A DNA stretch of 15,246 bases from assembly GCA_041612095.1 (NCBI GenBank), contig JBFJJW010000059.1, positions 1 through 15,246 of the forward strand. The letters run 5' to 3'. The notes beneath the pieces were generated by a model, which saw nothing but the letters and a program-made list of their open reading frames with translations, was not told the origin of the DNA and ran no database searches. Positions 1 to 7,749 of the stretch are shown piece by piece. How positions within the stretch are numbered: position 1 is the first letter of the stretch; the number at the start of each line of letters is the position of its first letter. Origin of the DNA: Solimonas sp041612095 (GTDB lineage Bacteria; Pseudomonadota; Gammaproteobacteria; Nevskiales; Nevskiaceae). The position numbers were made by a program, and so were the translations under genes.

Positions 1-17
1 CCCCGCTGCTGAGAAAC

Positions 18-49
18 TGCCCATGCCGCTAGCTTACCCGGCATGGGCA
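18..49 (-). terminator. Hairpin after the TonB receptor gene, candidate terminator
   Basis: Positions 18-28 and 39-49 form a perfect 11-bp inverted repeat (TGCCCATGCCG and its complement) around a 10-nt loop. It begins 25 nt after the receptor stop codon in the direction of transcription. On the minus strand the stem is followed only by GTTTCTC, so the U-tract is weak. The perfect stem and its place directly behind a gene make a terminator or 3'-end-protecting hairpin likely. Confidence 0.55.
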
Positions 50-73
50 ACAAATGCCCTGTTCAGTAGTTAT

Positions 74-2403
74 TTACCAGCGCACGGTTCCGCTGATGCC
101 AAACGTGCGGGGTTCCTCGAAGTTGGCCACCGTCAGGCTGCCGAATACCGGCCCGAAGTCGATGAAATTGGTTGCCGTGTCGTCGTCCAGCGCGTTGCGG
201 CACCAGAAGGCCAACTCACCGATGCCGCGATCACCCAGCGGGATCTCGGCCAGCGCCAATCTCAGATTCAGTATTCCGTGGGCCTTGACCTCGGAATCAC
301 GGGCGACCTGCAGACCGGGATTCGTCTGGGCCAACTGATACGGATAGGTGTAGAACGCGTCGGTCCACGCGTAATCCACCACCGCACGCAGCGCACCCCA
401 GTTGCGGCGCATCAGCTCGCTGTCCAGCATGATGTTGAAGCTGTGCTCCGGCGCATGGACAAACGCGCGGTTGGCCGCAACATTCTGGCCGCCGTCGTTG
501 AACTTGTCGTACTCCGGATCGAGGTAGGCATAGTTGGCGCGGAGCTGGGTGCCAGGCACTGGCACAAACGCCGCCTCCAGCTCGACGCCGCGTATGGTGG
601 CCTCGCCGGCATTGCGCACGACGGTTGCCGCCGCGCCGGTACCCAGGAAGATCGAGGCCTGGAAGTCCTGCAGATTGTTCTGGAATACCGCTGCATTGAA
701 CTGCAGACGCCCCGAGGCCGAACGGGTCTTGGCACCCAGCTCGAACGACTGTTGCATCTCCGGCTTGAACGGGGTCTTGGTCTCGGCAATGTTCAAGGCA
801 ATCAACGCCGGGATGTCTTCGTTGGGATCGCCCGTTGGCGGCTGACTGAACTCGCCGTTGAAGCCGCCGCTCTTGAAGCCTTCGGCGTAACGTGCATACA
901 CGTTGACGCGCTCGTTGAACGCCCATGCAGCGGACAGCAGCGGCGTCGTGGCGTCGAAAGTGTCGGAAGCGGATGTTCCTTCCGGAATCAGATAGAAGAA
1001 CGGGTCTGCCGGATCGGCTTTCAGGCCGAATGCGCGGTCCAATTCCTTTTTCTCGCGGGTGTAGCGCAGGCCCGCGGTCAGGGTCAGCGGATCTAACGGC
1101 TTGAAATCGACCTGGCCATACAGCGCCCACGCCGAAGTGCGGGTGGCATAGCGCGAATCGAAGTAGGCATCGCTGCCAGGATCCAGCATGAAGAAGCTCT
1201 GCGGATTATTGGTCTCGCCGTCATCGCCGAAGTAGTAGATGCCGGCGACATAGTTCAAGCGGTCACTGTGTCCCAGCCACTGCAGGTCCTGCGATATCTG
1301 GTCGTAATCGGTGAAGCGCTGAGTGAGCACCACCGGCAGCGGCGATCCGTCCAGATCCAGGGAGTCTTCCCAGGTCAGGCGGCGATAGCCGCTGATGGAC
1401 TTGATGCTGTTGCGCTCATCCAGATCCCAGGTCACGGTGAACGAGTGACCCTCGACATCGGAGTGCTCGAACGAAGGCGCATCGACACCGGCGCGCTCCA
1501 GCCGCTCGCGCGAGGCATACGGCTGCAGGAACGGGATCTCGATGCGATAGAGCTGATCGAAGTTATTGGTCTGGTCGACGCTGGACTGGTCGTAGCGGTA
1601 CTCGCCCAGCACGCCCGGTGCGAAATCGAAGTCGGCAGCGACACGGAACGCATGATTGTTGCGATCATTGAGCTCGCGCACCGAACTGTTGGATTCGGTC
1701 TTGACCCAGCCATCGCGATCCTCGCTGCGAGCCGATACCGCGATCCGCGCAATGCCCCACTGCGGCAGATCCACCGATACGCGCTGCACCTGGGCGTTGT
1801 AGTTGCCCAGCTCGAGGCTGGCACTGCCGCCAAACGTGCCGCTCGGCGCCTTGGTGATCAGATTGATCGCGCCCGCCAGCGTGTTGCGGCCGTAAAGCGT
1901 GCCCTGCGGCCCGCGCAGCACTTCTACCCGGCTCAGATCGACGACGTCGAAGATCGAACCCTGCGCCTTGCCCAGGTAGACGCCATCGACGTAGATGCCG
2001 ACCGCCGGATCCCAGTAGATCGCCGGATTGATCTGGCTGGCGCCGCGGATCGTCACCTGTGAAATCGTGGTGTTGGACGGCGTCTTGCTGATCTGCAAGC
2101 CAGGCGCCAGTGCGTTCAGATCGCTGATGTCGCTGATGCCGCGGACTCGATCTCGGCGGCCGGGAAGGCGGTCACGGCCACCGGCACATCCTGCAGACGC
2201 TGTGCGCGGCGCTGGGCCGTGACCTCGATATCCTCCAGTTGCGTACCGCCAGCCGTGCCGGTCGTGGTGGCTGCGGCGGTATCGGCCGCCTTCGGCTCGC
2301 TATCTGGGGACGTCGGCGGTACCTGGGCCATGGCCGAGACGCCGACCATCAGGGGAATCAGCCCGGACAAGGCCCGGACACTCAATCTGTTTCGCTGTTG
2401 CAC
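74..2403 (-). pseudogene. TonB-dependent outer-membrane receptor, interrupted by a frameshift
   Basis: Encodes an outer-membrane active transporter energised by TonB-ExbBD; the substrate is unknown. The 5' part has a signal peptide ending AMA|Q (about residue 26), a TonB box (IEVTA, residues 59-63) and the plug start with QDVPVAVTAF. Near 2140 the frame is lost: this frame runs on to a stop at 2116-2118, while the plug continues one frame over with GISDISDLNALAPGLQ, then VEVLRGPQGTLYGRNTLAGAINL and the full 22-strand barrel ending in a C-terminal Trp. Restoring one base gives about 776 aa, normal for the family. An ATG at 2418 is possible, but AGGAG lies 7 nt before GTG at 2403, so that start is preferred. 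The downstream piece alone (first ATG at 2098, 674 aa) would lack signal peptide and TonB box. Either a recent pseudogene or a sequencing error; everything else is intact. Confidence 0.88.
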
Positions 2404-2410
2404 CGGTGAA

Positions 2411-2415
2411 CTCCT
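2411..2415 (-). promoter_or_regulatory. Ribosome-binding site that fixes the receptor start at GTG 2403
   Basis: Reads AGGAG on the minus strand, 7 nt before GTG at 2403. The alternative ATG at 2418 lies upstream of this site and has no good Shine-Dalgarno sequence of its own. Confidence 0.6.
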
Positions 2416-2424
2416 CATCTCGTT

Positions 2425-2430
2425 ATTAGA
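2425..2430 (-). promoter_or_regulatory. Possible -10 box of the TonB receptor gene
   Basis: Reads TCTAAT on the minus strand, five of six matches to TATAAT, about 22 nt before the GTG start and therefore allowing a short leader that contains the AGGAG site. No convincing -35 box lies 16-18 nt upstream, so this is tentative. Confidence 0.25.
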
Positions 2431-2543
2431 GTTCCGCCTGCGGCACCTGACCTCGGCGGGCTGCCCCCGGATGCCAAGGGGCCCGCCAATTTCTACGCCT
2501 GCGCGCTACGCCCGCCATCGTCCACAAGGACGACAAGCGCGGC

Positions 2544-3347
2544 CTACAGCAGGATACGCAGCGTTTGCGCGTCTCGACTGATATCCGGCTCGGGTTCGCG
2601 CTCCACGGTTCTCAGCACGATCCGCAGAAACGACTCATGCAGACCCACGTCGTAGGCGCTCAGATTGGAGCGCGTGAAACTGCGCGAGCGCCTGAGGCCG
2701 GGCCGGATGCTCCAGACCCCCGGGATATCGAGTACATAGCCGCCGGAACTCGCAACATAGCTCAGCGTGTAATCGGCTGGCAGCGCGCTGGCGTCAATCA
2801 GCACCTCCATGCGCTCGCCGGTCCAGCGCGGCGTCAGGGCACGCAGCTCGCTCACGGCCGGGGCCGCGGGCCCGGCGGCAGCCGGCGCTTCGGCCCCAGG
2901 TGAGGACGCATCAGTGACGCCAGCGGCTTCGGGTTGCGCTGAAGTCTGTCCCGCATGCGCCGTTCGCAACAGCGCCGTTTCCCGAGGCTCGGGCGGCTGC
3001 GGCGTCCCGGTGGCTGGACTCACGACATCGGCAGACGGCCTAACCGGGTTCGCCTGCAGCGGCTTGGCCGCCAGTACGAGTTGACGGTGAAACGCCGCCT
3101 CCCTGTCGACGCCGTTGCGCCCGGACAGCGCCAGCGCAGAGCCGCCGATGCCCACCGCTAGCACCGCGACGATCACCCCCCAGGCAGGCCCTCGACGATC
3201 GGACAGCGGCACCCATTTCGCGGTGCCACAGTTCACGCACCGATTGCGCCGCATTCCGATCAGGTTGTCGCGCGCCTTCTCCCAATCTGCGCGCCGTCGT
3301 CGATGCACCGCCGCCTTGCCACACCGCTTGCACACCCGGTTATCCAT
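2544..3347 (-). CDS. Zinc-ribbon, single-TM, AMIN-like domain protein
   Basis: A 267-aa protein not recognised by name. Residues 6-40 hold two CxxC pairs (CKRC at 6-9, CVNC at 37-40) separated by a basic stretch, forming a probable zinc ribbon. Residues about 54-75 are one hydrophobic transmembrane helix. A low-complexity Ala/Pro linker of about 90 residues follows, and the last 100 residues (LTPRWTGERMEV ... DVGLHESFLRIVL) resemble an AMIN domain, the peptidoglycan-binding fold of PilQ and AmiC. Implied topology: ribbon in the cytoplasm, AMIN-like domain in the periplasm. The frame is open up to 3632, but that extension is arbitrary low-complexity sequence. The ATG at 3347 directly precedes the ribbon and sits one base after a run of nine G that could act as the Shine-Dalgarno. 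A role at the cell wall is inference. Confidence 0.75.
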   Translation of the reverse strand: MDNRVCKRCGKAAVHRRRRADWEKARDNLIGMRRNRCVNCGTAKWVPLSDRRGPAWGVIVAVLAVGIGGSALALSGRNGVDREAAFHRQLVLAAKPLQANPVRPSADVVSPATGTPQPPEPRETALLRTAHAGQTSAQPEAAGVTDASSPGAEAPAAAGPAAPAVSELRALTPRWTGERMEVLIDASALPADYTLSYVASSGGYVLDIPGVWSIRPGLRRSRSFTRSNLSAYDVGLHESFLRIVLRTVEREPEPDISRDAQTLRILL

Positions 3348-3739
3348 ACCCCCCCCCGAAGATCCACCAGCGGCGCGGCAATCCCCCATCGCAATCGCCG
3401 CCCACGCAAACACAATATGCCTCCGCCCTGCGAGCAGTCCAATCCCCGTGCCGCCGCGCAGCCGGCAGGCATTGCGTCGGGCTGCCACAGGGCGGCGCGG
3501 ATCATCACGCAAAGGCGAGATGGGCGTCCATCCGGGGCAACCGCAGCCGCCAGCGTTCGGGACTGCCAACGCTGCGCCGCATGCCGGGGGCTGGGCCACT
3601 GCCGCCAGAGAAGCGCTACGCATGCTCGCCACTACGGGCTGCCGGCGGCCCGGCGGTCGTTCGTTCGGGTGAGGCGATCGGACGCCATGCTTACGAGGAT
3701 GAGGATCTTTTCCGGAATCCAGAACGACGAGGAGTCAAG
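3348..3739. other. Divergent intergenic region between the zinc-ribbon gene and the SDR gene
   Basis: About 390 bp between two divergent genes, expected to hold both promoters. It begins with nine C on the plus strand (3349-3357). Frames are open on both strands here, but their translations are Arg/Pro/Ala-rich and I see no ribosome-binding site or recognisable family. No clear sigma70 promoter could be assigned. The only certain signal is GAGGAG at 3729-3734 before the SDR start. Confidence 0.6.
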
Positions 3740-4519
3740 ATGAAGCGCTTGGACAACAAAGTGGCCATTGTCACCGGCGGCGCGCGTGGCATGGGCGCTG
3801 CAACCGCCCGGCTGTTTGCCGAGCATGGCGCCAAGGTCGTGATTGCCGATGTGCTGGACGAAGACGGTGGCAAGCTCGCCAAGGAGATCGGCAGCGCTGC
3901 ATTGTTCGTGCACCATGACGTAACCGACGAAAACTCCTGGGCCACGACCATCGCCACGGCGACGCGGCAGTTCGGCCCCATCGACGCGCTGGTCAACAAC
4001 GCCGGGGTTCTGCTGTTTCGCACGCTGGCGGAAACCAGCAAGGCCGATTTCTCGCGGGTCATCGACATCAACCTGATCGGCACCTTCCTCGGCACCAAGC
4101 TGGTTGGCGCGCAGATGGTCGAGCGCGGCCGCGGCAGCATCGTCAACATCTCCTCGGTCGACGGCATGAAGGGCGCCAACGGGCTGGGCGCCTACTGCGC
4201 CAGCAAATGGGGCATCCGCGGCCTGACCCGCGTCGCGGCTATGGAGTTCGGGCACAAGGGTGTGCGCGTCAACTCGGTACATCCGGGCGGCGTCGACACC
4301 GCAATGGGCAATCCGTTCGCCGAGCAAAAGGCCGAGGTCAACAAACGCTACACGATGGTCCCGCTACAGCGCGTCGGCGATCCAGAAGAAGTCGCCCGCA
4401 CCAGCCTGTTCCTGGCCAGCGACGACGCCTCGTACCTGTGCGGCGCGGAGATCGCCGTCGATGGCGGCATGCTGACCGGCCAGTACTATGTCGGCTTTCC
4501 CGGCGCGCCCGGCGTCTGA
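3740..4519 (+). CDS. SDR-family oxidoreductase, hydroxysteroid/alcohol dehydrogenase-like
   Basis: A 259-aa classical short-chain dehydrogenase, probably cytoplasmic and NAD-dependent. The Rossmann motif TGGARGMG is at residues 12-19, Asp37 after the second strand (VVIAD) favours NAD(H), NNAG is at 86-89, and the catalytic set is Asn111, Ser139, Tyr152 and Lys156 (YCASK). HPGGV near 181 and the C-terminal VDGGM are typical. The start like MKRLDNKVAIVTGGARGMGAA most resembles 3-alpha/20-beta-hydroxysteroid and cyclic-alcohol dehydrogenases, so a secondary alcohol or steroid substrate is plausible but not proven. The ATG at 3740 has GAGGAG 5 nt upstream; the frame is open further up without family similarity. 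The methyltransferase gene follows within 4 nt. Confidence 0.93.
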   Translation: MKRLDNKVAIVTGGARGMGAATARLFAEHGAKVVIADVLDEDGGKLAKEIGSAALFVHHDVTDENSWATTIATATRQFGPIDALVNNAGVLLFRTLAETSKADFSRVIDINLIGTFLGTKLVGAQMVERGRGSIVNISSVDGMKGANGLGAYCASKWGIRGLTRVAAMEFGHKGVRVNSVHPGGVDTAMGNPFAEQKAEVNKRYTMVPLQRVGDPEEVARTSLFLASDDASYLCGAEIAVDGGMLTGQYYVGFPGAPGV

Positions 4520-4523
4520 GCCG

Positions 4524-5366
4524 GTGACCGCGAAATCGGAGAAGATCAGCCCTACCGCCTACGCGACCGGCTATCTGTGGTATCGCCTCGGCTTGTCCGA
4601 TGTACGCCTGACAACCCCGCAGGGCCGTCGCCTGGATCGCGCATTCCGGAGCCTGGGACGGATAACCCAGGCGCTGGGCGGGCTCTCGCTGGACGCGATG
4701 ATGCAGGCGCGGCACACCGGCATCGACGCGCAGCTGAGCCGTGCGATCGATGACGGGCGGGTCAGCCAGGTCATAGAGCTGGCCGCCGGCCTGTCCGCAC
4801 GTGGCTGGCGCTACAAGCAGCGCTACGGCGAACGCCTGACCTACATCGAGACCGATCTGCCGGTGATGGTCGCGGAGAAACGGCGCCTGCTGTCCACCTG
4901 CGGCGACACCGAGACGATCCCGCGGGTGGTCGAGCTCGACGTGTTGAAGGACAGCGGGCCCGATTCCCTGTCAGGCATCGCCGCCACGCTCAATCCCGCC
5001 AAGGGCTTGGCGATCATCACCGAAGGGCTGATGAACTATCTCGCACCGGGGCCGGCGGAACAGGTGTGGCGGCGTATAGCAGCGACGTTGCGGACATTTC
5101 CCCACGGCGTGTACCTATCGGACTTCTACCTGCGCCGCGACAGCAGCGGCAGTCTCGCGCTGCTGCTGTTCGGAAAGATCCTGCAGCTGTTCGTACGCGG
5201 GCGCCTGCATGTGCACTTCATCACGCCCGAGCAGGCTGTCAGCGAACTCAAGGCCTATGGCTACTCAAGCGTTAGCTTGCATGCGCCTGGCGACATCCCC
5301 GAAACCCGCGAGATCGCCGCCGTCAGAGGTGCTGATCGGGTTCGCGTCCTGGAGGCCACCACCTGA
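4524..5366 (+). CDS. Class I SAM-dependent methyltransferase, leucine carboxymethyltransferase/PPM1-like family
   Basis: About 280 aa from GTG at 4524. The N-terminal ISPTAYATGYLWYRLGLS and TPQGRRL, the SAM-binding loop VIELAAGLSARGW (about residues 83-95), the acidic ETDLP (109-113) and IITEGLMNYL (about 164-173) are the pattern of the bacterial LCMT/PPM1-like group, whose members transfer a methyl group from SAM to a carboxylate or hydroxyl; the substrate here is unknown. An ATG at 4488 in the same frame would overlap the SDR gene by 32 bp and add 12 residues outside the family pattern. GTG is preferred, although neither start has a strong Shine-Dalgarno. The 4-nt gap to the SDR suggests co-transcription. 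The convergent diguanylate cyclase gene ends 21 nt beyond the stop. Confidence 0.85.
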   Translation: MTAKSEKISPTAYATGYLWYRLGLSDVRLTTPQGRRLDRAFRSLGRITQALGGLSLDAMMQARHTGIDAQLSRAIDDGRVSQVIELAAGLSARGWRYKQRYGERLTYIETDLPVMVAEKRRLLSTCGDTETIPRVVELDVLKDSGPDSLSGIAATLNPAKGLAIITEGLMNYLAPGPAEQVWRRIAATLRTFPHGVYLSDFYLRRDSSGSLALLLFGKILQLFVRGRLHVHFITPEQAVSELKAYGYSSVSLHAPGDIPETREIAAVRGADRVRVLEATT

Positions 5367-5387
5367 GCGCGCATCACGGCGCTTGAA

Positions 5388-6386
5388 TCAGAACAGCTCG
5401 AGTACGTTCTGCGGCCGCCGTATCCCGGACTGTCGCGGATGGTCGCCAAAACAGACCGTGCGGTTGCGCCCGGCGTGCTTGGCTTCATACAGCATACGAT
5501 CCGCACGATCGATCACATCCGTTGGCCCGAGACCAGGCTCGATCTCGGCGCAACCTATGCTGATGGTGACCTGCCCCACCTGCGGAAACGCGTAGTCCGC
5601 AACCTTCTGGCGCATGCGCTCAGCCGCCACACGCACGCCGTTCATGTCGTTGCGTGCCAGCACGACCGCGAACTCCTCGCCGCCGTAGCGAAAGCAGCGG
5701 TCCTCGCCACGAAACATCTGGCGCACTAGGCGCGCAAGCAGCAGCAGCACCTCATCGCCATAGAGATGGCCATAGCCATCGTTGATGCGCTTGAAGTGAT
5801 CCACGTCGAACAGCATCAGCCACCAGCGCAGTTCGCCACGCGGTTGCGCACCGCCCCGTCGCGGCTGTCGTGGCGCGGCGTCCAGCGTCAGGTCGGCAAG
5901 CTTGCCCAGATAGCCATCAAAGCTTCGACGGTTGAACAGTCCAGTCAGACGGTCCAGCTCGGTGTCACGAATCAGGCTGGTGAAGTTGCTGTACAGGCGT
6001 GCGAAGGCCTGGACGATGCGAATCTCGTCGTCGCGGCGCTCCAGATCGTGGCCCTCCAGACGCACGCTGAGTGCCTGCTCAGCGGAAACCGGCTGCACCA
6101 GCAACACCGATTCGGCACCGGGTATCGATTGGGTGGTGCCCTGCCCGGCGCTGGCGCGCAATAGCGCCGCCGCGCGGCTTTCCGGCGGCACCCCGGACCA
6201 CATTGCGGCCGAACCCTGGGCATCGGGTGATTCCCCGGAGGATTCAAACTCGATGAACTCCGCGGCCTCCAACGGCAGCAGCTCGCCCAGGGTCCTGATC
6301 AGACTGAGGCGCAGATGGTCTGCATCCCGCTCGCGGGTCACATTGGCTACGGAATCGAGCAACTGCTGGACATTGACGGTCGACAT
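5388..6386 (-). CDS. Diguanylate cyclase with GGDEF domain and N-terminal sensor region
   Basis: A 332-aa protein that probably makes cyclic di-GMP from two GTP. The C-terminal GGDEF domain starts at DRLTGLFNRRSF (about 145-156), has the metal-binding DVDHFKRINDGYGH (194-207) and the intact signature GGEEF (235-239), so it should be active. The product-inhibition site RxxD is present as RGED at 226-229, with the usual five residues to the signature. Residues 1-140 hold no transmembrane helix and look like a short GAF-type sensor with a connecting helix; the signal is unknown. A Pro/Arg/Gly-rich insert (about 171-184) lies early in the domain. No strong Shine-Dalgarno precedes the ATG. Transcribed alone. 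Confidence 0.93.
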   Translation of the reverse strand: MSTVNVQQLLDSVANVTRERDADHLRLSLIRTLGELLPLEAAEFIEFESSGESPDAQGSAAMWSGVPPESRAAALLRASAGQGTTQSIPGAESVLLVQPVSAEQALSVRLEGHDLERRDDEIRIVQAFARLYSNFTSLIRDTELDRLTGLFNRRSFDGYLGKLADLTLDAAPRQPRRGGAQPRGELRWWLMLFDVDHFKRINDGYGHLYGDEVLLLLARLVRQMFRGEDRCFRYGGEEFAVVLARNDMNGVRVAAERMRQKVADYAFPQVGQVTISIGCAEIEPGLGPTDVIDRADRMLYEAKHAGRNRTVCFGDHPRQSGIRRPQNVLELF

Positions 6387-6513
6387 GGGCTGAACTGGCT
6401 GTGGACAGGAACCTTATCGGCCCAAGTTGCAAGTTCTGAACCCAGGCGTTCAGCCGCTGAAGCCGGAGGGCCGATGCCAACAATTTGACGCCGAATCCGG
6501 CACCGCACGCCGC

Positions 6514-7746
6514 TCAAGGCGCCGCAGGGGTTCGATTCATGACCACGTCGTTGGGAGCGCGCAACACACACGACGTGCCGGCCGGCGTGTACATCATGAC
6601 CACGCATTGATTGCAGGCCGTGCATCCGGAAACGCTTGCGCTGCCGTCGCGGAACAGATTGATCAGGTCGGGCTCGTGAATCAGGGCACGACCCATGACC
6701 ACGCATTCGAAGCCGTCGCGCATCGCCTGCTCGACCCCCGCCACCGACTTGGCTCCACCCAGGTAGGCCAGCGGCATCCGCACTGCGGCACGCACGCGCC
6801 GCGAGTGCTGCAACAGGTACAGCTCGCGAAACGTCAGCTTGGGCTCCCACAGCCGCATCAGCTTGCTCGCAAATCTGACCATCGGGTTCTGGATCGCCTC
6901 GACGGCCGCCGCCGGCATGTTGCTGCCGAATATGGCCCAGGGCGCCTCCACGTTCATGCCGCCGCTGAGTACCAGCAGATGCGCGCCGCTGCGCTCCAGC
7001 ACCTGCGCCACCTCGACCGTATCCTCGATGCTGGCGCCGCCCCCATGCCCCTCGGTTACACAGATCTTGCAGATCACCGCGAGATCCTGGCCCACGGCCG
7101 CCAGCACCCGTTCCAGGACCTCCGCCGGGAACCGCGCCCGGTTCACCGCGCTGCCGCCGTATTCGTCCCGCCGCCGGTTGTAATGTGGCGACAGAAACTG
7201 GCTCAGCAGGTAGCCATGACCCATATGGATTTCGACCGCATCAAAGCCTGCTTCGCGCGCGAGGCGGGCACCGGCGACGAACTCCTCGGTGATGCGCTCC
7301 ATGTCCACGCGACGCATCGCCGTCTTGAACAGCCGGCCCGCGATCACGCCCGCGGGATTGAAGCCGCCGGAGGCGCTGTAGGGATAAGGCGTCGACAGCT
7401 TCGGCAGGAAAGTGAATGCACCGCCATGCGTGATCTGCGCCGATGCCGCCGCGCCTTCCGCATGAACCGCAGCGGTCAATGCGCGCAGATGCGGCAGGCT
7501 CTCGACGTCCAGCGTCACCTGATCCTCGAACGTACGCCCATCCGGCGCCACGGCGCAGTAGGCAACGGTGGTCAGTGCTGCACCGCCGGCGGCCATGCGC
7601 CGATGGTGCTCGACCAGCATCTTCGAAGGCACGCCCCCCTTGGCCATACCTTCGTTGGTAGCCGCCTTGATGAAGCGATTGCGCAGCCGCAGCGGGCCAA
7701 TCTGGATCGGGGTATATGCGGCCGCGGCATCGGTGGACAGGCCCAC
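6514..7746 (-). CDS. Old Yellow Enzyme/2,4-dienoyl-CoA reductase-like flavin oxidoreductase, short form
   Basis: A 410-aa FMN-dependent TIM-barrel protein of the NADH:flavin oxidoreductase family, which reduces activated C=C bonds. Visible motifs are PLRLRNRF near the start, HMGHGYL at 174-180, FLSPHYNRRRDEYGG (185-198), and the C-terminal phosphate site with YLGGAKS and VVMGRAL. Cys375, 378, 381 and 393 form a C-x2-C-x2-C-x11-C motif like the [4Fe-4S] ligands of trimethylamine dehydrogenase and FadH. Those enzymes have about 670-730 residues with a C-terminal FAD/NAD(P) domain that is absent here. It is the last gene of a three-gene operon: GTG start 3 nt after the crotonase stop, with AAGAGG inside that gene's last codons. 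Substrate unknown. Confidence 0.9.
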   Translation of the reverse strand: MGLSTDAAAAYTPIQIGPLRLRNRFIKAATNEGMAKGGVPSKMLVEHHRRMAAGGAALTTVAYCAVAPDGRTFEDQVTLDVESLPHLRALTAAVHAEGAAASAQITHGGAFTFLPKLSTPYPYSASGGFNPAGVIAGRLFKTAMRRVDMERITEEFVAGARLAREAGFDAVEIHMGHGYLLSQFLSPHYNRRRDEYGGSAVNRARFPAEVLERVLAAVGQDLAVICKICVTEGHGGGASIEDTVEVAQVLERSGAHLLVLSGGMNVEAPWAIFGSNMPAAAVEAIQNPMVRFASKLMRLWEPKLTFRELYLLQHSRRVRAAVRMPLAYLGGAKSVAGVEQAMRDGFECVVMGRALIHEPDLINLFRDGSASVSGCTACNQCVVMMYTPAGTSCVLRAPNDVVMNRTPAAP

Positions 7747-7749
7747 GGC

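Noticed and set aside
23..1096. Open frame of 357 codons on the plus strand, antisense to the TonB receptor
   Set aside because: The minus strand encodes an unmistakable receptor barrel; the antisense product resembles nothing.
2455..2487. GGCGGG...CCCGCC imperfect hairpin between the zinc-ribbon gene and the TonB receptor gene
   Set aside because: Stem has a 3-nt bulge and is not followed by T on the minus strand, so a terminator for the zinc-ribbon gene is not supported.
3348..3632. N-terminal extension of 95 codons of the zinc-ribbon protein
   Set aside because: The extension is low-complexity, has no ribosome-binding site and would put a poly-G run inside the gene; the ATG at 3347 directly precedes the first CxxC motif.
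5364..5385. Short AGCGC/GCGCT hairpin between the convergent methyltransferase and diguanylate cyclase genes
   Set aside because: Only 5 GC pairs, extended by wobble pairs at best, and no T-run on either strand; too weak to call a terminator.
6436..6453. CTGAAC/GTTCAG 6-bp hairpin upstream of the diguanylate cyclase gene
   Set aside because: No T-run follows and no regulator is known to bind it; may be chance. A possible TTCAGA-16 nt-GATAAG promoter there was also judged too weak to list.
6517..6545. GGTTCGATTC, resembling a tRNA T-loop
   Set aside because: No complementary T-stem and no cloverleaf around it; it lies within the last codons of the flavin reductase.
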